Notes: generated from the letters alone by a model not told the origin. Numbered from the stretch's first letter, positions 26,537 to 36,473 are shown. The stretch is 64,000 nucleotides of DNA from Cupriavidus basilensis (GCF_000832305.1 NZ_CP010536.1:4278001-4342000), one strand, 5' to 3'. Numbers and translations are program-made.

Positions 26537-28255
26537 ATGGACCGCCGCCGCTTCCTGATCGCCGGCGCTGGCGCGAGCGGCCTGGGCTTGCTGTCCGGCT
26601 GCGATCGCCTGGGCGACGATACCAGGCGCTTCCTGGCCGGCGTCGGCCTGCGCGAGCCCATGCCCGTGGTGCTGCGCCCCGGCATGGCCGAAGGCCACGC
26701 GCTGCGCGATGCCGCCAGTTGGCCGTCGACCGTTTCCGCACAGGACGAGATCGTGACCGATGTTGCCATCCTCGGCGGCGGCGTGGCCGGGCTCAGCGCC
26801 GCGTGGCAGCTGGCGCGCGGCGGCCTGAAGGACTTCCTGCTGGTGGATGGCCCGGAGTTCGGCGGCAACGCGGCGGCCGGAAGTTTCGGCGGCGACCTGG
26901 CCTTCCCGCGCGGCGCGCACTATCTGCCCCTGCCCTCGCCCGAATCCACGCACATCCGCGAGATGCTGGCCGACACCGGCGTGATCCAGCGCGACCCGTT
27001 CGCCGCGCGGCCCGAGTTCGACGAACGCGCGCTGGTGCATGCGCCTGACGAGCGCCTGTTCTTCGCCGGCAAGTGGCACGACGGCCTGCTGCCTAGCGAC
27101 GCTGCGCCGGAGCAGGAAGCGGCGCAGCACGCGCGCTTTCTCGCGCGCGTCGAGCAGCTCAAGAGCGCGCGTGGCAGCGACGGCCGCAAGGCCTTTGCCA
27201 TCCCGCTGGCGCTGGCCTCGCAAGACCCGGCCTGGACCCGGCTCGACCAGCAGAGCATGCGGCAGTGGATGCTGACCGAAGGCTTTACCGCGCCCACCCT
27301 GCACACCTATGTGGACTACTGCTGCCGCGACGATTACGGCGCGGGGCACGAGCTGATCTCGGCCTGGGCCGGCCTGTACTACTTCGCCAGCCGCGCGGGC
27401 CATGCAAGCGATGCGGCCGACGGCGCCGTGCTGACCTGGCCGGATGGATTGCACGCGCTGGTGACGCGGCTCTCGGCGCGCATCGATGCACACCGCGGCG
27501 TCAAACCTGGCGCCCAGCCCTGGCGCCGTCCCGGCATGGCGCTGCAAGTGCAGGAGCAGGGCCGTGGGGTGTCGGTGCTGTGCGCCTGGTGGCCGGATGG
27601 CGTTGGCGCCCGTCCCCCGCGCATCTACCGCATCCGCGCGCGCCGCGTGATCTGCGCCATGCCCCTGCATGTGGCCGCCCGCGTGGCGCCGCTGCGCGAA
27701 TTCGGCTTCGACCCGGCGCGCCACCTGCCGCCCACCGCGTCCTGGCTGGTGTCCAGCTTCCGCCTGCAGGGCTTCCCGCCGGAAGCGCCGGGCGTGCCGC
27801 TGGCGTGGGACAACGTGGTGCATGGCGGACGCGGGCTGGGCTATGTGGTGAGTACCCATCAACTGATCCGGCAGGCAAAGCCAGCAGCCACGGTCTTTAC
27901 CGCGTACTGTCCGCTGGACTTTGCGGCCAGCCCCGGCGCGGCGCCGCGCTCGCTCGCCGACACCCGCCGCTGGCTGGCCGAGGCCAGCGCCGCCGAGCTG
28001 ATGGACTATGCCACCACCGATCTGCGCACGGTCTACGGGCGCGCCTTCTGGCGCCACGCGGACGCGGTGGAAATCACGGTGCGCGGGCACGCCATGGCCT
28101 CGCCGCGCACGGGCTTTCTGGGCAATGCCGGTGCCGCGGCCCTGCGCGCGGCCGATGGCCGCATCCTGTTTGCCCATGCGGACCTGTCCGGCGTGTCGGT
28201 GTTCGAGGAAGCGGCCTGGTGGGGTACGCGCGCCGCGCGGAATATCCTGGGTTGA
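26537..28255 (+). CDS. FAD-dependent oxidoreductase with Tat/lipoprotein-like signal
   Basis: A 572-residue flavoprotein related to amine oxidase/phytoene-desaturase-like enzymes. The N-terminus DRRRFLIAGAGASGLGLLSG followed by Cys22 looks like a twin-arginine signal with a lipobox, so export and lipid anchoring are plausible. The dinucleotide motif VAILGGGVAGLSAAWQLA lies near residue 75-92. A GGAG site precedes the start, 27 bases after the synthase gene, so the two are co-transcribed. Next to a membrane-bound aminopropyltransferase, an amine or polyamine product is an attractive substrate, but this is inference. Confidence 0.85.
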   Translation: MDRRRFLIAGAGASGLGLLSGCDRLGDDTRRFLAGVGLREPMPVVLRPGMAEGHALRDAASWPSTVSAQDEIVTDVAILGGGVAGLSAAWQLARGGLKDFLLVDGPEFGGNAAAGSFGGDLAFPRGAHYLPLPSPESTHIREMLADTGVIQRDPFAARPEFDERALVHAPDERLFFAGKWHDGLLPSDAAPEQEAAQHARFLARVEQLKSARGSDGRKAFAIPLALASQDPAWTRLDQQSMRQWMLTEGFTAPTLHTYVDYCCRDDYGAGHELISAWAGLYYFASRAGHASDAADGAVLTWPDGLHALVTRLSARIDAHRGVKPGAQPWRRPGMALQVQEQGRGVSVLCAWWPDGVGARPPRIYRIRARRVICAMPLHVAARVAPLREFGFDPARHLPPTASWLVSSFRLQGFPPEAPGVPLAWDNVVHGGRGLGYVVSTHQLIRQAKPAATVFTAYCPLDFAASPGAAPRSLADTRRWLAEASAAELMDYATTDLRTVYGRAFWRHADAVEITVRGHAMASPRTGFLGNAGAAALRAADGRILFAHADLSGVSVFEEAAWWGTRAARNILG

Positions 28256-28368
28256 GCGTCGCGCAGTGACGCTTTCGCCATAACATGCCGCGGCGCCGCA
28301 TCCTGTAGAATTCCTTGCTCGATTTCGTGTCGAACCCCCTGACACGCGATCCCAACCCCGATTTTTTT

Positions 28369-28749
28369 GTGCGCGCAATCCGCTTCCTGCTGCTGCTCCT
28401 GATGCTTGCCGTCATGCCCTTCCAAAGCTGGGCAGGCGCGCGCACGTGCGCAGTGGGCAACACGGTGCAGGCGGATTCGTGCAGCACCTTGGCACAAGAT
28501 GCCGCTGTGGCCACCGCAGGCGATGCGGCCCATGCTGCCGCCATCGATGCCAGCGCAGCCCCGGGCTCCGCTGACGTTGGCGACGCCAAGGATCCGTCGC
28601 AGCCCGGCGCCGACCTTGCCGAATCCCTGTTGCCGGCCTCGCCCCCGCGCTTTGCCGCAGGGCTTGCCCGCAGCGCAGCGCCCGCGCACCGCGCGGGCGT
28701 CATGTCCGACCCCGACCTTCCCCTTCAGCAGCGCCCTCCCAGCGCCTGA
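28369..28749 (+). CDS. Small secreted Ala-rich protein (CzcI-like signal region)
   Basis: A 126-residue product from a GTG at 28369. It begins with a clear signal peptide ([20 protein letters not shown] then AGA) followed by an Ala-rich, low-complexity periplasmic part with two early cysteines (RTCAVG, DSCST). The signal region resembles that of small CzcI-type periplasmic metal-resistance proteins, but the His-rich part typical of those is absent. No ribosome site is seen; the frame is also open from a TTG at 28315. I consider it probably real but uncharacterised. Confidence 0.5.
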   Translation: MRAIRFLLLLLMLAVMPFQSWAGARTCAVGNTVQADSCSTLAQDAAVATAGDAAHAAAIDASAAPGSADVGDAKDPSQPGADLAESLLPASPPRFAAGLARSAAPAHRAGVMSDPDLPLQQRPPSA

Positions 28750-28913
28750 GTCACTCCCGCGCGCGTGCGCTGGCCTTGCGTGCGCTCGTAGTCAGGTTCC
28801 CGGTTTTCCTGTCGTTAGTCTCCTGCACGCGGCGCGCCTGGCCTGGCGCTGCGCGTGCTTGCGATGCGCGCCCCTGTTTTCACCATGGCATTGATCACTT
28901 CCTCACACAAAAC

Positions 28914-29792
28914 ATGAAACGCGTCCTGCTCTTCCTGGCGACCAACCTCGCCGTCATGCTTGTCCTCAGCTTCACCGCCAGCTTGCTGGGCGTGAACCGC
29001 TTCCTCACCGGCAACGGCCTCAACCTCGGCATGCTGCTGGCATTCGCCGCGCTGATGGGCTTCGGTGGTTCCTTCATCTCGCTGCTGATGTCCAAGACCA
29101 TCGCCAAGTGGTCGACCGGCGCGCAAGTCATCACCCAGCCCGGCAACGGCACCGAAGTCTGGCTGGTGCAGACCGTGCAGAAGCTGGCCGACCGCGCCGA
29201 CCTGCCGATGCCTGAAGTCGCCATCTATGAAGGCGAAGCCAATGCGTTCGCCACCGGAGCGACCAGGAAAAGCTCGCTGGTAGCCGTTTCCACCGGCTTG
29301 CTGCAAACCATGTCGCACGACGAAGTGGAGGCCGTGCTCGCGCACGAAGTCGCCCACATCGCCAATGGCGACATGGTCACGCTCACGCTGATCCAGGGGG
29401 TGGTCAACACCTTCGTGATCTTCCTGGCGCGCGTGGTGGGCTACTTCGTGGATTCGATGCTGCGCAAGAACGATGAGGAATCGAGCGGCCCCGGCATCGG
29501 CTACATGATCACGGTGGTGGTATGCGAGATCGTGTTCGGCATCCTGGCCAGCATCATCGTGGCCACCTTCTCGCGCCATCGCGAATACCGTGCCGATGCC
29601 GGCGCGGCCAAGCTCATGGGCAGCCCCACGCCGATGGTGGCGGCGCTGCGCCGGCTGGGCGGCCTGGACTCCGAAGGCTTGCCGCAGAACATGCAGGCGA
29701 TGGGCATTGCCGGTGGCAAGTCGTGGCTGTCGCTGTTCTCCAGCCACCCGCCGATCGAGCAGCGCATTGCCGCGTTGCAAGCTAAGGCCTGA
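28914..29792 (+). CDS. htpX: Membrane-bound zinc protease HtpX
   Basis: A 292-residue M48-family inner-membrane endopeptidase that degrades damaged membrane proteins, usually with FtsH. Two N-terminal helices (about residues 4-25 and 35-55), the zinc motif HEVAH at 144-148 and two further helices (about 155-180 and 195-215) are visible, followed by the glutamate-containing [15 protein letters not shown] segment. The start at 28914 gives the usual N-terminus [12 protein letters not shown]. It overlaps the convergent AraC gene by 11 bases. Its closeness to the SPFH/polyamine block fits an envelope-stress neighbourhood. Confidence 0.96.
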   Translation: MKRVLLFLATNLAVMLVLSFTASLLGVNRFLTGNGLNLGMLLAFAALMGFGGSFISLLMSKTIAKWSTGAQVITQPGNGTEVWLVQTVQKLADRADLPMPEVAIYEGEANAFATGATRKSSLVAVSTGLLQTMSHDEVEAVLAHEVAHIANGDMVTLTLIQGVVNTFVIFLARVVGYFVDSMLRKNDEESSGPGIGYMITVVVCEIVFGILASIIVATFSRHREYRADAGAAKLMGSPTPMVAALRRLGGLDSEGLPQNMQAMGIAGGKSWLSLFSSHPPIEQRIAALQAKA

Positions 29793-30822
29793 GGCCCTTG
29801 GCGGGCTCCTCTGGCTGCGCCCGGAACGCTGCCCGATAGCGTTCCGGGGTGGTTTGCACATGCCGCTGGAACGCCTGGCGCATCACGTCGGCATTGGCAA
29901 ATCCAGTCGCACGGGCGATGCCATCCAGGCGTCGCCCATCTTCCTCCAGCATCCTGCGCACCGCTTCCACACGTAGCCGCTCCACGTAGCGCGCCGGCGT
30001 CTCGCCGACCTGCCGCGCGAACACGCGCGCGAAGTTGCGCGGGCTCATCGCCACGCGCTCGGCCAGCACCTGCACCGACAGGTCGCGCGCCAGGTGCTCC
30101 GCCATCCAGGCCTGTAATTCACGCAACTCCGGGCTTTGCGCGCTCTGGGCCTGCAGCAGCGTGGAGAACTGTGCCTGGCTGCCGGGACGGCGCAGGAACA
30201 GCACCAGCTCGCGCGCCACGGCCAGCGAAGCAGCATGGCCGAGATCGTCCTCCACCAAGGCCAGCGCCAGGTCCATGCCGGCGGTCACGCCGGCCGAGGT
30301 GTACAGATCGCCCGCGCGGATCCAGATCGGGTCCGGGTCCACCTGTACCAGCGGATGGCGCTGCGCGAACCGCGCGGCGTGGCGCCAGTGCGTGGTGGCG
30401 CGATGGCGGTCCAGCAGCCCGGTGCGCGCCAGCACGAACGCGCCGGTGCAGACCGCGCCGAGGCGGCGCACGCGTGGTGCCTGCGTACGGATCCAGGCGA
30501 TCAGGCGCGCGTCGTCGGCTGCCGCGGCGTGGCCTGAGCCGCCGGCGATCAGCAAGGTGTCGATCGGCCCGGGCAGCATGTCGCCGATGCGATGATACGG
30601 CGCGTCGGCCAGCAGCCGGATCCCGCTTTCGGTGCACACCAGGCCGTCGTCGCGCACGCTGGCAATGCGGATGTCGTAGGCCGGCGAGGCCCGGCCGGGG
30701 AGCCGGTTGGCATGGCCGAAGACCGCGCTGGGCCCGGTCACGTCGAGTTCCTGCGCGGGGTCCGGCGCGACGAGCACGACGATGCGCGGCGGATCATTCG
30801 GCAAGGGATGGCTGGCAGGCAT
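29782..30822 (-). CDS. GlxA-type AraC regulator with DJ-1/PfpI domain
   Basis: A 346-residue transcription factor. Residues about 15-190 are a DJ-1/PfpI-like domain with the nucleophile-elbow sequence [11 protein letters not shown], and residues about 235-335 are an AraC double helix-turn-helix ([20 protein letters not shown]). This architecture is called GlxA or FtrA. The start at 30822 is supported by homology rather than a ribosome site; the frame is open much further upstream in the MFS gene. It lies downstream of the MFS and P450 genes on the same strand. Confidence 0.9.
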   Translation of the reverse strand: MPASHPLPNDPPRIVVLVAPDPAQELDVTGPSAVFGHANRLPGRASPAYDIRIASVRDDGLVCTESGIRLLADAPYHRIGDMLPGPIDTLLIAGGSGHAAAADDARLIAWIRTQAPRVRRLGAVCTGAFVLARTGLLDRHRATTHWRHAARFAQRHPLVQVDPDPIWIRAGDLYTSAGVTAGMDLALALVEDDLGHAASLAVARELVLFLRRPGSQAQFSTLLQAQSAQSPELRELQAWMAEHLARDLSVQVLAERVAMSPRNFARVFARQVGETPARYVERLRVEAVRRMLEEDGRRLDGIARATGFANADVMRQAFQRHVQTTPERYRAAFRAQPEEPAKGLRP

Positions 30823-30899
30823 GGACGGTGACCCAGGGCGAGAGTGTGAGTGCGCGAGTGCGCGAGCGCGGTTAGCGCCGATCATACTGGTGCCGGCGC

Positions 30900-32114
30900 T
30901 TATCCGGCCAGCACCGCCGCGCGCGGCATGCTGCGCCGCCAGCCTAGCGTGACCAGCAGCGCCACCGCCAGCGCTGGCAGCACGGCGAGGTTGACGGCCT
31001 GCCAGCCATAGCGGTAAAGCACCTGCCCGGCCGCGAGCGTGGCCAGCGCGGTCAGCGCGGCGGCGCAGAATTCGGCCAACGCCTGGGTCCGCGCGCGCTC
31101 GGCGGGCCGGTAGCTTTCCGCCAGCAGCGTGGTGCCGCCGACAAACATGAAATTCCAGCCAATGCCAAGGCATAACAAGGCGACATAAAAGGCAGGCAAC
31201 GCCGTCGAGGCCAGGGCCACGAGCGAACCCATTGCAGCGAGCGCGATGCCGCACATCAGCATCGGCCCGCGCCCGAAGCGCTGCAGCAGCCAGCCGGAGA
31301 AGAAGGACGGCGCGTACATGCCCACCAGATGCCACTCGATGATCTGCGCGCCCTGCGTGAGGGTATGGCTGCACGCCACTGCGGCAATCGGCGTGGCGGT
31401 CATCACGAACATCATCACCGCGTTGCCGATGCCGTTGTTGGCAAACGCCGCCAGGAATACCGGCTGGCGCGCGATCTCGGCGAGCGGGCGTGCGGGCAAC
31501 GCCGCGGCGCCGTGATCGGCCGCCACCGCGCCTGCGTGCGCCTTTGGCTCGCGGTAGCCAAGCGCCAGCAGCAAGACCGTGGCCATGCCGAACACCGCGA
31601 CCACCGCATACGATCCGGCAAAGGGCTGCGCCACCATCAGGTCGCTGCTCCACGCGGCGATGGCGGGCCCGCACACGGCAGCCACCACGCCGCCGGTAAG
31701 CACGGTGGAAATGGCGCGCGGCTTATCCACAGGCGCGGCGGCGTCCGCCGCGGCCAGCCGGTAAAAGCGCGCGAACGCCTGGAACACGCCGACCAGCGCC
31801 GTACCGACGCAGAACGCCACGAAGTCATGGTGTGAGATGGCCCACACCGACACCAGCCCGCCCGCGCAGCACGCGAGCCCGCCGAGCGAAAAAGCGATGC
31901 GGCGCCCCAGCCGCTCAATGAGGAAGGCGGCCGCGATGGCGGTGAGCGCCGACGCCACCGTGATCAGCGCGAACGGCAGCGTGGCCAGCGCCTTGTCGGG
32001 CGCGAGCGTGTAGCCGACCAGCCCGGTCAGGGTCAGGTCGACCGACAGCGCCGAAGTAAACAGGGCCTGGCAGATTGCCAGGACCCGGGCTTGGGACATT
32101 GCGGGACGTGCCAT
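30900..32114 (-). CDS. MFS transporter
   Basis: A 404-residue, 12-helix major facilitator protein. The cytoplasmic loop IERLGRRIAFSLGG is the expected motif between helices 2 and 3. It looks like an exporter of the YfcJ/arabinose-efflux type, but substrate cannot be inferred. A GGAG site precedes the start. It lies 122 bases downstream of the P450 gene on the same strand and 77 bases upstream of the AraC gene. Joint transcription with the P450 is plausible; it could move the P450's substrate or product. Confidence 0.88.
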   Translation of the reverse strand: MARPAMSQARVLAICQALFTSALSVDLTLTGLVGYTLAPDKALATLPFALITVASALTAIAAAFLIERLGRRIAFSLGGLACCAGGLVSVWAISHHDFVAFCVGTALVGVFQAFARFYRLAAADAAAPVDKPRAISTVLTGGVVAAVCGPAIAAWSSDLMVAQPFAGSYAVVAVFGMATVLLLALGYREPKAHAGAVAADHGAAALPARPLAEIARQPVFLAAFANNGIGNAVMMFVMTATPIAAVACSHTLTQGAQIIEWHLVGMYAPSFFSGWLLQRFGRGPMLMCGIALAAMGSLVALASTALPAFYVALLCLGIGWNFMFVGGTTLLAESYRPAERARTQALAEFCAAALTALATLAAGQVLYRYGWQAVNLAVLPALAVALLVTLGWRRSMPRAAVLAG

Positions 32115-32236
32115 CGGGCGCTCCGGTAAGGAAGAGACGGGGATGGCACCGAGCGTACGAAAAGCGCGAGCGTGGCGGCTGACAATGATCCGCAGAATCC
32201 TGCCAACCGGCTACTGGCTACCGGCTCCTGGCTGGG

Positions 32237-35200
32237 TTAGTTGAACACGTCCTGGCGGTAACGTCCCTGCGCCACCATGCCCGCCAGCCAGTCGGAGGCC
32301 GCGGCCTCGCTCATGCCGCCCTGCTGCGCCGCGATCTCGATCAGCGTGCGCCGCACCGCCGGCGCCATCTGCCGGCCATCGCCGCACACATAGATCGTGG
32401 CGCCGTCCTGCAGCATCGCCCAAATGGCCTGGCGATCGCGCCATAGCAGATGCTGCACATAGCGCTGGTCCGCAGCGGGGGTAGTGGAGTAAGCCGCATG
32501 CGCCTGCACCACGCCCTCGGCCTGCCAGCGCGCGACGTCATCGCGATAGAGCCAGTCATGCCCGGGATGGCGGCAGCCGTAATAAAACTGGCTGGCGGCT
32601 ACCGCCCGTCCGGCAGCCTTCTGCGCTGCGCGCTCTTCCAGGAAGCCGCGGAACGGCGCGATGCCCGTGCCTGGCCCGACCAGGATCATCGGCCGCGCCG
32701 GATCGGGATCGGGCGCGAAGGCCGGGTTGGGCGTGCGGATCGCTGCCGCCACCACGGCGCCCGGCGCGAGTCCTTGCAGCCAGGTGGACGCCACGCCACG
32801 GAACATGCCTCGCCCCGAGAGCGCGGGCGACCACACGGTGCCAACCGTGATCGTCGCCACGTCCGGTGAGACCAGGGGCGACGAAGCGATGGAATAGAAG
32901 CGCGGGCGCATCGGCACCGTGCAAGCCAGCAGGCCCGGCAGCGTGAGCGCGATGGCGGGGTGGCTGACCAGCACATCCACCAGCCCCAGCCGCTGCGACG
33001 CCACGCGCGCCGCGTAGCCCTCTTGCGCGTGGTCCGAGCCGAGCCGCTCCAGCGCCGCGCGAGTGAACGGGCAACGTGTGTATTGCAGCAGCGTGCGCAG
33101 CGTCTGGCGCGACACCACATCTTGCAGCTCGATGAAATGCGTCAGCAGTTCGCGCAGGGGCAATGCCTCGTCCAGTGGCAGCCCGCGCGCGGCGCAGCCA
33201 GGCGCGGCGGACAGCGTCACCATGGCGTCGGGATCGAGATCGAGCCGCTCGCACAGGTCCCGCACGGTGGCGGGATGGTTCCGTGGATACACCGCAAGAT
33301 GATCGCCGGTCGCGTAGCTTGCGCCTTCCGGCAGGCGCAGCTGGATGTCGCGCGTGGCGGTGCGCGGCGCTTCCAGCGCGAAGTCCCAGAGGCCCGCCGG
33401 ATCGTTCACCAGCTCCGTGTTGGCCAGCACCGTGAAGGCTTGCGCCGACGGCGGCAGCGTGCTGGCACGGATGGTGGCGATATCGCGCAGCCGCACCTCG
33501 ATCTGGCTGGCGCCCGCCGCATCCGGTGCCGCGCCCTGCTCCACGCGCAGCGCCTGCAGCGATTGCCACAGCGCGGCGAGCCACGACTCCGCAGCCTGGT
33601 CGAAGTCGCCATTGCCATCCGCCTCGCCGCGCGCGAGCAAAGGCGCCGCGCCAGCCGCGCTGAAGAAGTCGTGCAGCCGCTTGGGGAATGCCTGGTACGT
33701 GGCCCATTGCGAATTGCCGCAGCCTAGCAATGCAAAGCGCAGGCCTTGCGCGCGGTAGCCGCCAGCATCGCCGCTATCGAGCATCGCTTCGAAACGTCGC
33801 GCTGAATCGGGTGCGCGCCCGTTGTAGGTCGCCGCCACGATCACGGCGAGCCCATCGGTGGGCAGCGCGCCCACGGCTTCGTCCAGGTCGCGCAGCGTGG
33901 CGGCAAAGCCGGCCGCCAGCGCGCCGGCGTGGATCTGCTCGGCCAGCTCGCGCGCGGTGCCCAGGCTGGAGCCGCACAGCACGGCAAGGGGCTGGCCATT
34001 GCCGCGCACCGCCGGGGGTTGCGACTGCACGCTGGCGGCGCCGGGCGCGGGCGCGGCGGCGATGCGCTCATGCGCCCGGCGCCGCCGTGCACGCAGCGTG
34101 AACGCATCCGGCTTCAGGGTCAGCGTTTCCTTGATGCGGAACTGGTAGTCGTGCGGATCGCTGAACTGGAAGTTGCGCAGCATCAGGGCCAGCGCGAGCT
34201 TGGCTTCGGTCAGCGCGAACTGGCGGCCGATGCACGCGCGCTCGCCATTGCCGAACGGCTTGTAGGCGTGGGGATGGATCCTGGCCTCGTTCTCGGGCAG
34301 GAAGCGGTCGATGTCGAAGGTCTCCGGATCGGCCCACACTTTCGGGTCGCGGTGCAGCGCGGTGAGCACCACCGAGACGCGCCGATCCTTGCGGATCAGG
34401 TAGCGCCCGCCGATCACCGTGTCCTCGAGCGGGGCCACCGCAAAGGCGGGCGCCGTGGGCCACAGGCGCAGCGTTTCCTTGAGCACGCGGTCAATCACCT
34501 GCAGCTTCGCCAGGTCGGCATAGACCGGCTGCGCGTCGCCCGGCAGCACCGCGTCCACCTCGGCATAGGCTTGCGCGAGCACGCCGGGATGGCGCAGCAG
34601 CTCATATAGCGCGAACGTGAGCAGGCCACTGGTGGTCTCGTGCCCCGCGATCAGGAAGGTGATGACCTGGTTGCGGATGTTCACGTCGTCCAGGCGCTGG
34701 TCGGTCTCGGGGTCGCGCGCCTCCAGCATCAGGTTGAGCAGGTCGTGCGCGGGCGGCTGCCCGGCGTGATTGCCGGCCGCGGCGCGGCGCTGGCGCACCA
34801 CGTCGTCCACCAGCTCTCGCATGTACTGGATATCGTCGGCGAACTTGCGGTGCGCCTTGTGCATGAACTTGTCCTGCAGCGCAAAGCGCGTGAGCTTGCC
34901 CATGGCCTCCTCGAGCGCGCCGACCATGGCGTCGATAAAGGGATGGAGCTGCTCGCGCGAGAATGAATCGAAGTCATAGCCGAAGCCTGACAGCGCAATG
35001 GTGTCCAGCGTGAGCCGGGTCATGTCGTCGGCGATCGGGATGTCGGTGTCGGCGCCCTGGCGGTCCCACTTGTCGACCAGCCGGTTGGCCACGCGCAGCA
35101 TCACGTCGAAGTAGCCCTTCATCGCACGCTGGCTGAAGGCGGGCATCAAGATGCGGTGAGCACGGCCCCAGTTCTCTTCCTCGGCGTGCGCGGTGAACAG

Positions 35201-35533
35201 GCCGTCGCCAGCCAGGTCGCGCAGGTAAGACAGCGGCGGCCCGACGATCTTGCGAAAGTGCTGCCCATCCGACAGCTCGCCCACCAGCGCGGCGTCGCTC
35301 ACGAACGCCACCCGGCGCCCGGCGAAATCCAGTTCGAAAATGCCGTCGAACGCACGGCTGCGCGCCAGCAGGTGCTGCCCGACCTTGCCCGGCGTGACCT
35401 GCAGCAGGTTGCCGACCAGCGGCCAGCCCGGGTCGCGCGGGATGGGTTCGAGCGAGCGTGCGGGCTGCGCCGCCGGAATGGTCGCCGAGGTTGCTGCCGG
35501 AGCGGCGGATGCGGGAGTGGAGGCGCGCTGCAT
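32237..35533 (-). CDS. Self-sufficient cytochrome P450/NADPH reductase fusion (CYP102-like)
   Basis: A 1098-residue single-chain monooxygenase. Residues about 40-490 are a P450 with the I-helix AGHETTSG near 295-302 and the haem ligand Cys434 in FGNGERACIGRQFA. A flavodoxin (FMN) domain follows at about 512-650 and a FAD/NADPH reductase domain at about 700-1098 with the FYSIASSP FAD motif and GPGTGIAPFRGFLEER NADPH motif. This order is that of CYP102 (BM3) fatty-acid hydroxylases, not CYP116. The start at 35533 is preferred over 35584 by composition. The divergent TetR gene probably represses it, as Bm3R1 does in Bacillus. Confidence 0.96.
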   Translation of the reverse strand: MQRASTPASAAPAATSATIPAAQPARSLEPIPRDPGWPLVGNLLQVTPGKVGQHLLARSRAFDGIFELDFAGRRVAFVSDAALVGELSDGQHFRKIVGPPLSYLRDLAGDGLFTAHAEEENWGRAHRILMPAFSQRAMKGYFDVMLRVANRLVDKWDRQGADTDIPIADDMTRLTLDTIALSGFGYDFDSFSREQLHPFIDAMVGALEEAMGKLTRFALQDKFMHKAHRKFADDIQYMRELVDDVVRQRRAAAGNHAGQPPAHDLLNLMLEARDPETDQRLDDVNIRNQVITFLIAGHETTSGLLTFALYELLRHPGVLAQAYAEVDAVLPGDAQPVYADLAKLQVIDRVLKETLRLWPTAPAFAVAPLEDTVIGGRYLIRKDRRVSVVLTALHRDPKVWADPETFDIDRFLPENEARIHPHAYKPFGNGERACIGRQFALTEAKLALALMLRNFQFSDPHDYQFRIKETLTLKPDAFTLRARRRRAHERIAAAPAPGAASVQSQPPAVRGNGQPLAVLCGSSLGTARELAEQIHAGALAAGFAATLRDLDEAVGALPTDGLAVIVAATYNGRAPDSARRFEAMLDSGDAGGYRAQGLRFALLGCGNSQWATYQAFPKRLHDFFSAAGAAPLLARGEADGNGDFDQAAESWLAALWQSLQALRVEQGAAPDAAGASQIEVRLRDIATIRASTLPPSAQAFTVLANTELVNDPAGLWDFALEAPRTATRDIQLRLPEGASYATGDHLAVYPRNHPATVRDLCERLDLDPDAMVTLSAAPGCAARGLPLDEALPLRELLTHFIELQDVVSRQTLRTLLQYTRCPFTRAALERLGSDHAQEGYAARVASQRLGLVDVLVSHPAIALTLPGLLACTVPMRPRFYSIASSPLVSPDVATITVGTVWSPALSGRGMFRGVASTWLQGLAPGAVVAAAIRTPNPAFAPDPDPARPMILVGPGTGIAPFRGFLEERAAQKAAGRAVAASQFYYGCRHPGHDWLYRDDVARWQAEGVVQAHAAYSTTPAADQRYVQHLLWRDRQAIWAMLQDGATIYVCGDGRQMAPAVRRTLIEIAAQQGGMSEAAASDWLAGMVAQGRYRQDVFN

Positions 35534-35680
35534 GTTCAGGTCACCAGATGGTAATCGGCGGGCGAAACGCCAGGGTTGGGCCAAGGGGCTCGGGCGCCGC
35601 CTTGTGTCTCTTGTTCGATTTTCTGTTTCTTGCCGGGTGCATGGCGTACATGCCGTACGTGGCTATCCCTGCAAGTCGAC

Positions 35681-35724
35681 GTAGACAACCGTCTACTTTT
35701 GCAGCAAAGTAGACGAATGTAGAC
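35681..35724. promoter_or_regulatory. GTAGAC operator cluster between P450 and tetR
   Basis: Four GTAGAC half-sites lie within 44 bases: 35681-35686, the inverted copy at 35691-35696, 35709-35714 and 35719-35724. The middle pair forms a longer dyad GTCTACTTT-N6-AAAGTAGAC (35691-35714). This is an excellent candidate site for the divergent TetR protein. The region is locally AT-rich, as expected for two promoters. Confidence 0.75.
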
Positions 35725-35807
35725 CGAGTGTCAATTCCAAACCGGATTCGCCCAAGCCGGCATATTCAAGCCGGCATGTCCCGGCCCTAACTTTTTTGCC
35801 CGACACC

Positions 35808-36473
35808 ATGGAAGACGTTGCCGGCGGCAAACGCAAACTGATCGACGCGGCGCTGCGCCTGGCCGCAGCCAGGCGCAGCTTCGCCGGCCTCGGCCTGCGT
35901 GAATTGGCGCGCGAAGCGGGGCTGAACCCCAACACCTTCTATCGCCACTTCCGCGACATGGAAGACCTGGCGCTGACCGCCGTGGCCGAGGTCGGCAACG
36001 AACTGCGGCCCATGCTGCGCGCGGTGCGCTGGGCGGTAGCGCAGGACAACCCCGGCGAGGTCGCCACCCGCGCCTGCGACGCCTTCTTCGCCTACGCTGA
36101 TGCCCACCCCGACGCCTTCTTTGTCGGCGTGTGCGGCAGCACCGGCCCGCAGCCGGCGCTGCGCGAAGCGGTGCGCCAGGTGCTGGCGGATATCGCCGGC
36201 GAGATGGCGGAAGACATCGAGAGGCTGGAGCTCAGCCCGGGCCTGTCGCGCCCCATCATCGACGACCTCTGCGGCTACGTGGTGTCCTACCTGTTCCACC
36301 TGTCGACGGACTATCTCGAAGATAGCGCCAAGGGACGCCGCCTGCGCATCCAGCAGTCCAAGCAGCTGATCAGCTGGCTGCTGCGCGGCGCGGCCGAACA
36401 GCAGCGGGCGCAGGATCAGCCCGCGCCCGTACCTGCGCGCAAGCGCAAGCCAACGGAGCGCCGGCCGCACTGA
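35808..36473 (+). CDS. TetR-family regulator divergent from the P450 gene
   Basis: A 221-residue TetR/FabR-like repressor. The helix-turn-helix covers about residues 8-55 (GLGLRELAREAGLNPNTFYRHF) and is followed by a ligand-binding domain of about 140 residues; the tail is Arg/Lys-rich. This subgroup often binds acyl-CoA or fatty acids, which would match a fatty-acid-hydroxylating P450. The ATG at 35808 is chosen over a TTG at 35796; the ribosome site is weak. Divergent arrangement and the GTAGAC sites between the genes support control of both. Confidence 0.92.
   Translation: MEDVAGGKRKLIDAALRLAAARRSFAGLGLRELAREAGLNPNTFYRHFRDMEDLALTAVAEVGNELRPMLRAVRWAVAQDNPGEVATRACDAFFAYADAHPDAFFVGVCGSTGPQPALREAVRQVLADIAGEMAEDIERLELSPGLSRPIIDDLCGYVVSYLFHLSTDYLEDSAKGRRLRIQQSKQLISWLLRGAAEQQRAQDQPAPVPARKRKPTERRPH

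Noticed and set aside
32237..35533. CYP116-type (phthalate-dioxygenase reductase) fusion
   Set aside because: The reductase part has flavodoxin and FAD/NADPH domains and no 2Fe-2S ferredoxin motif, so it is CYP102-like.
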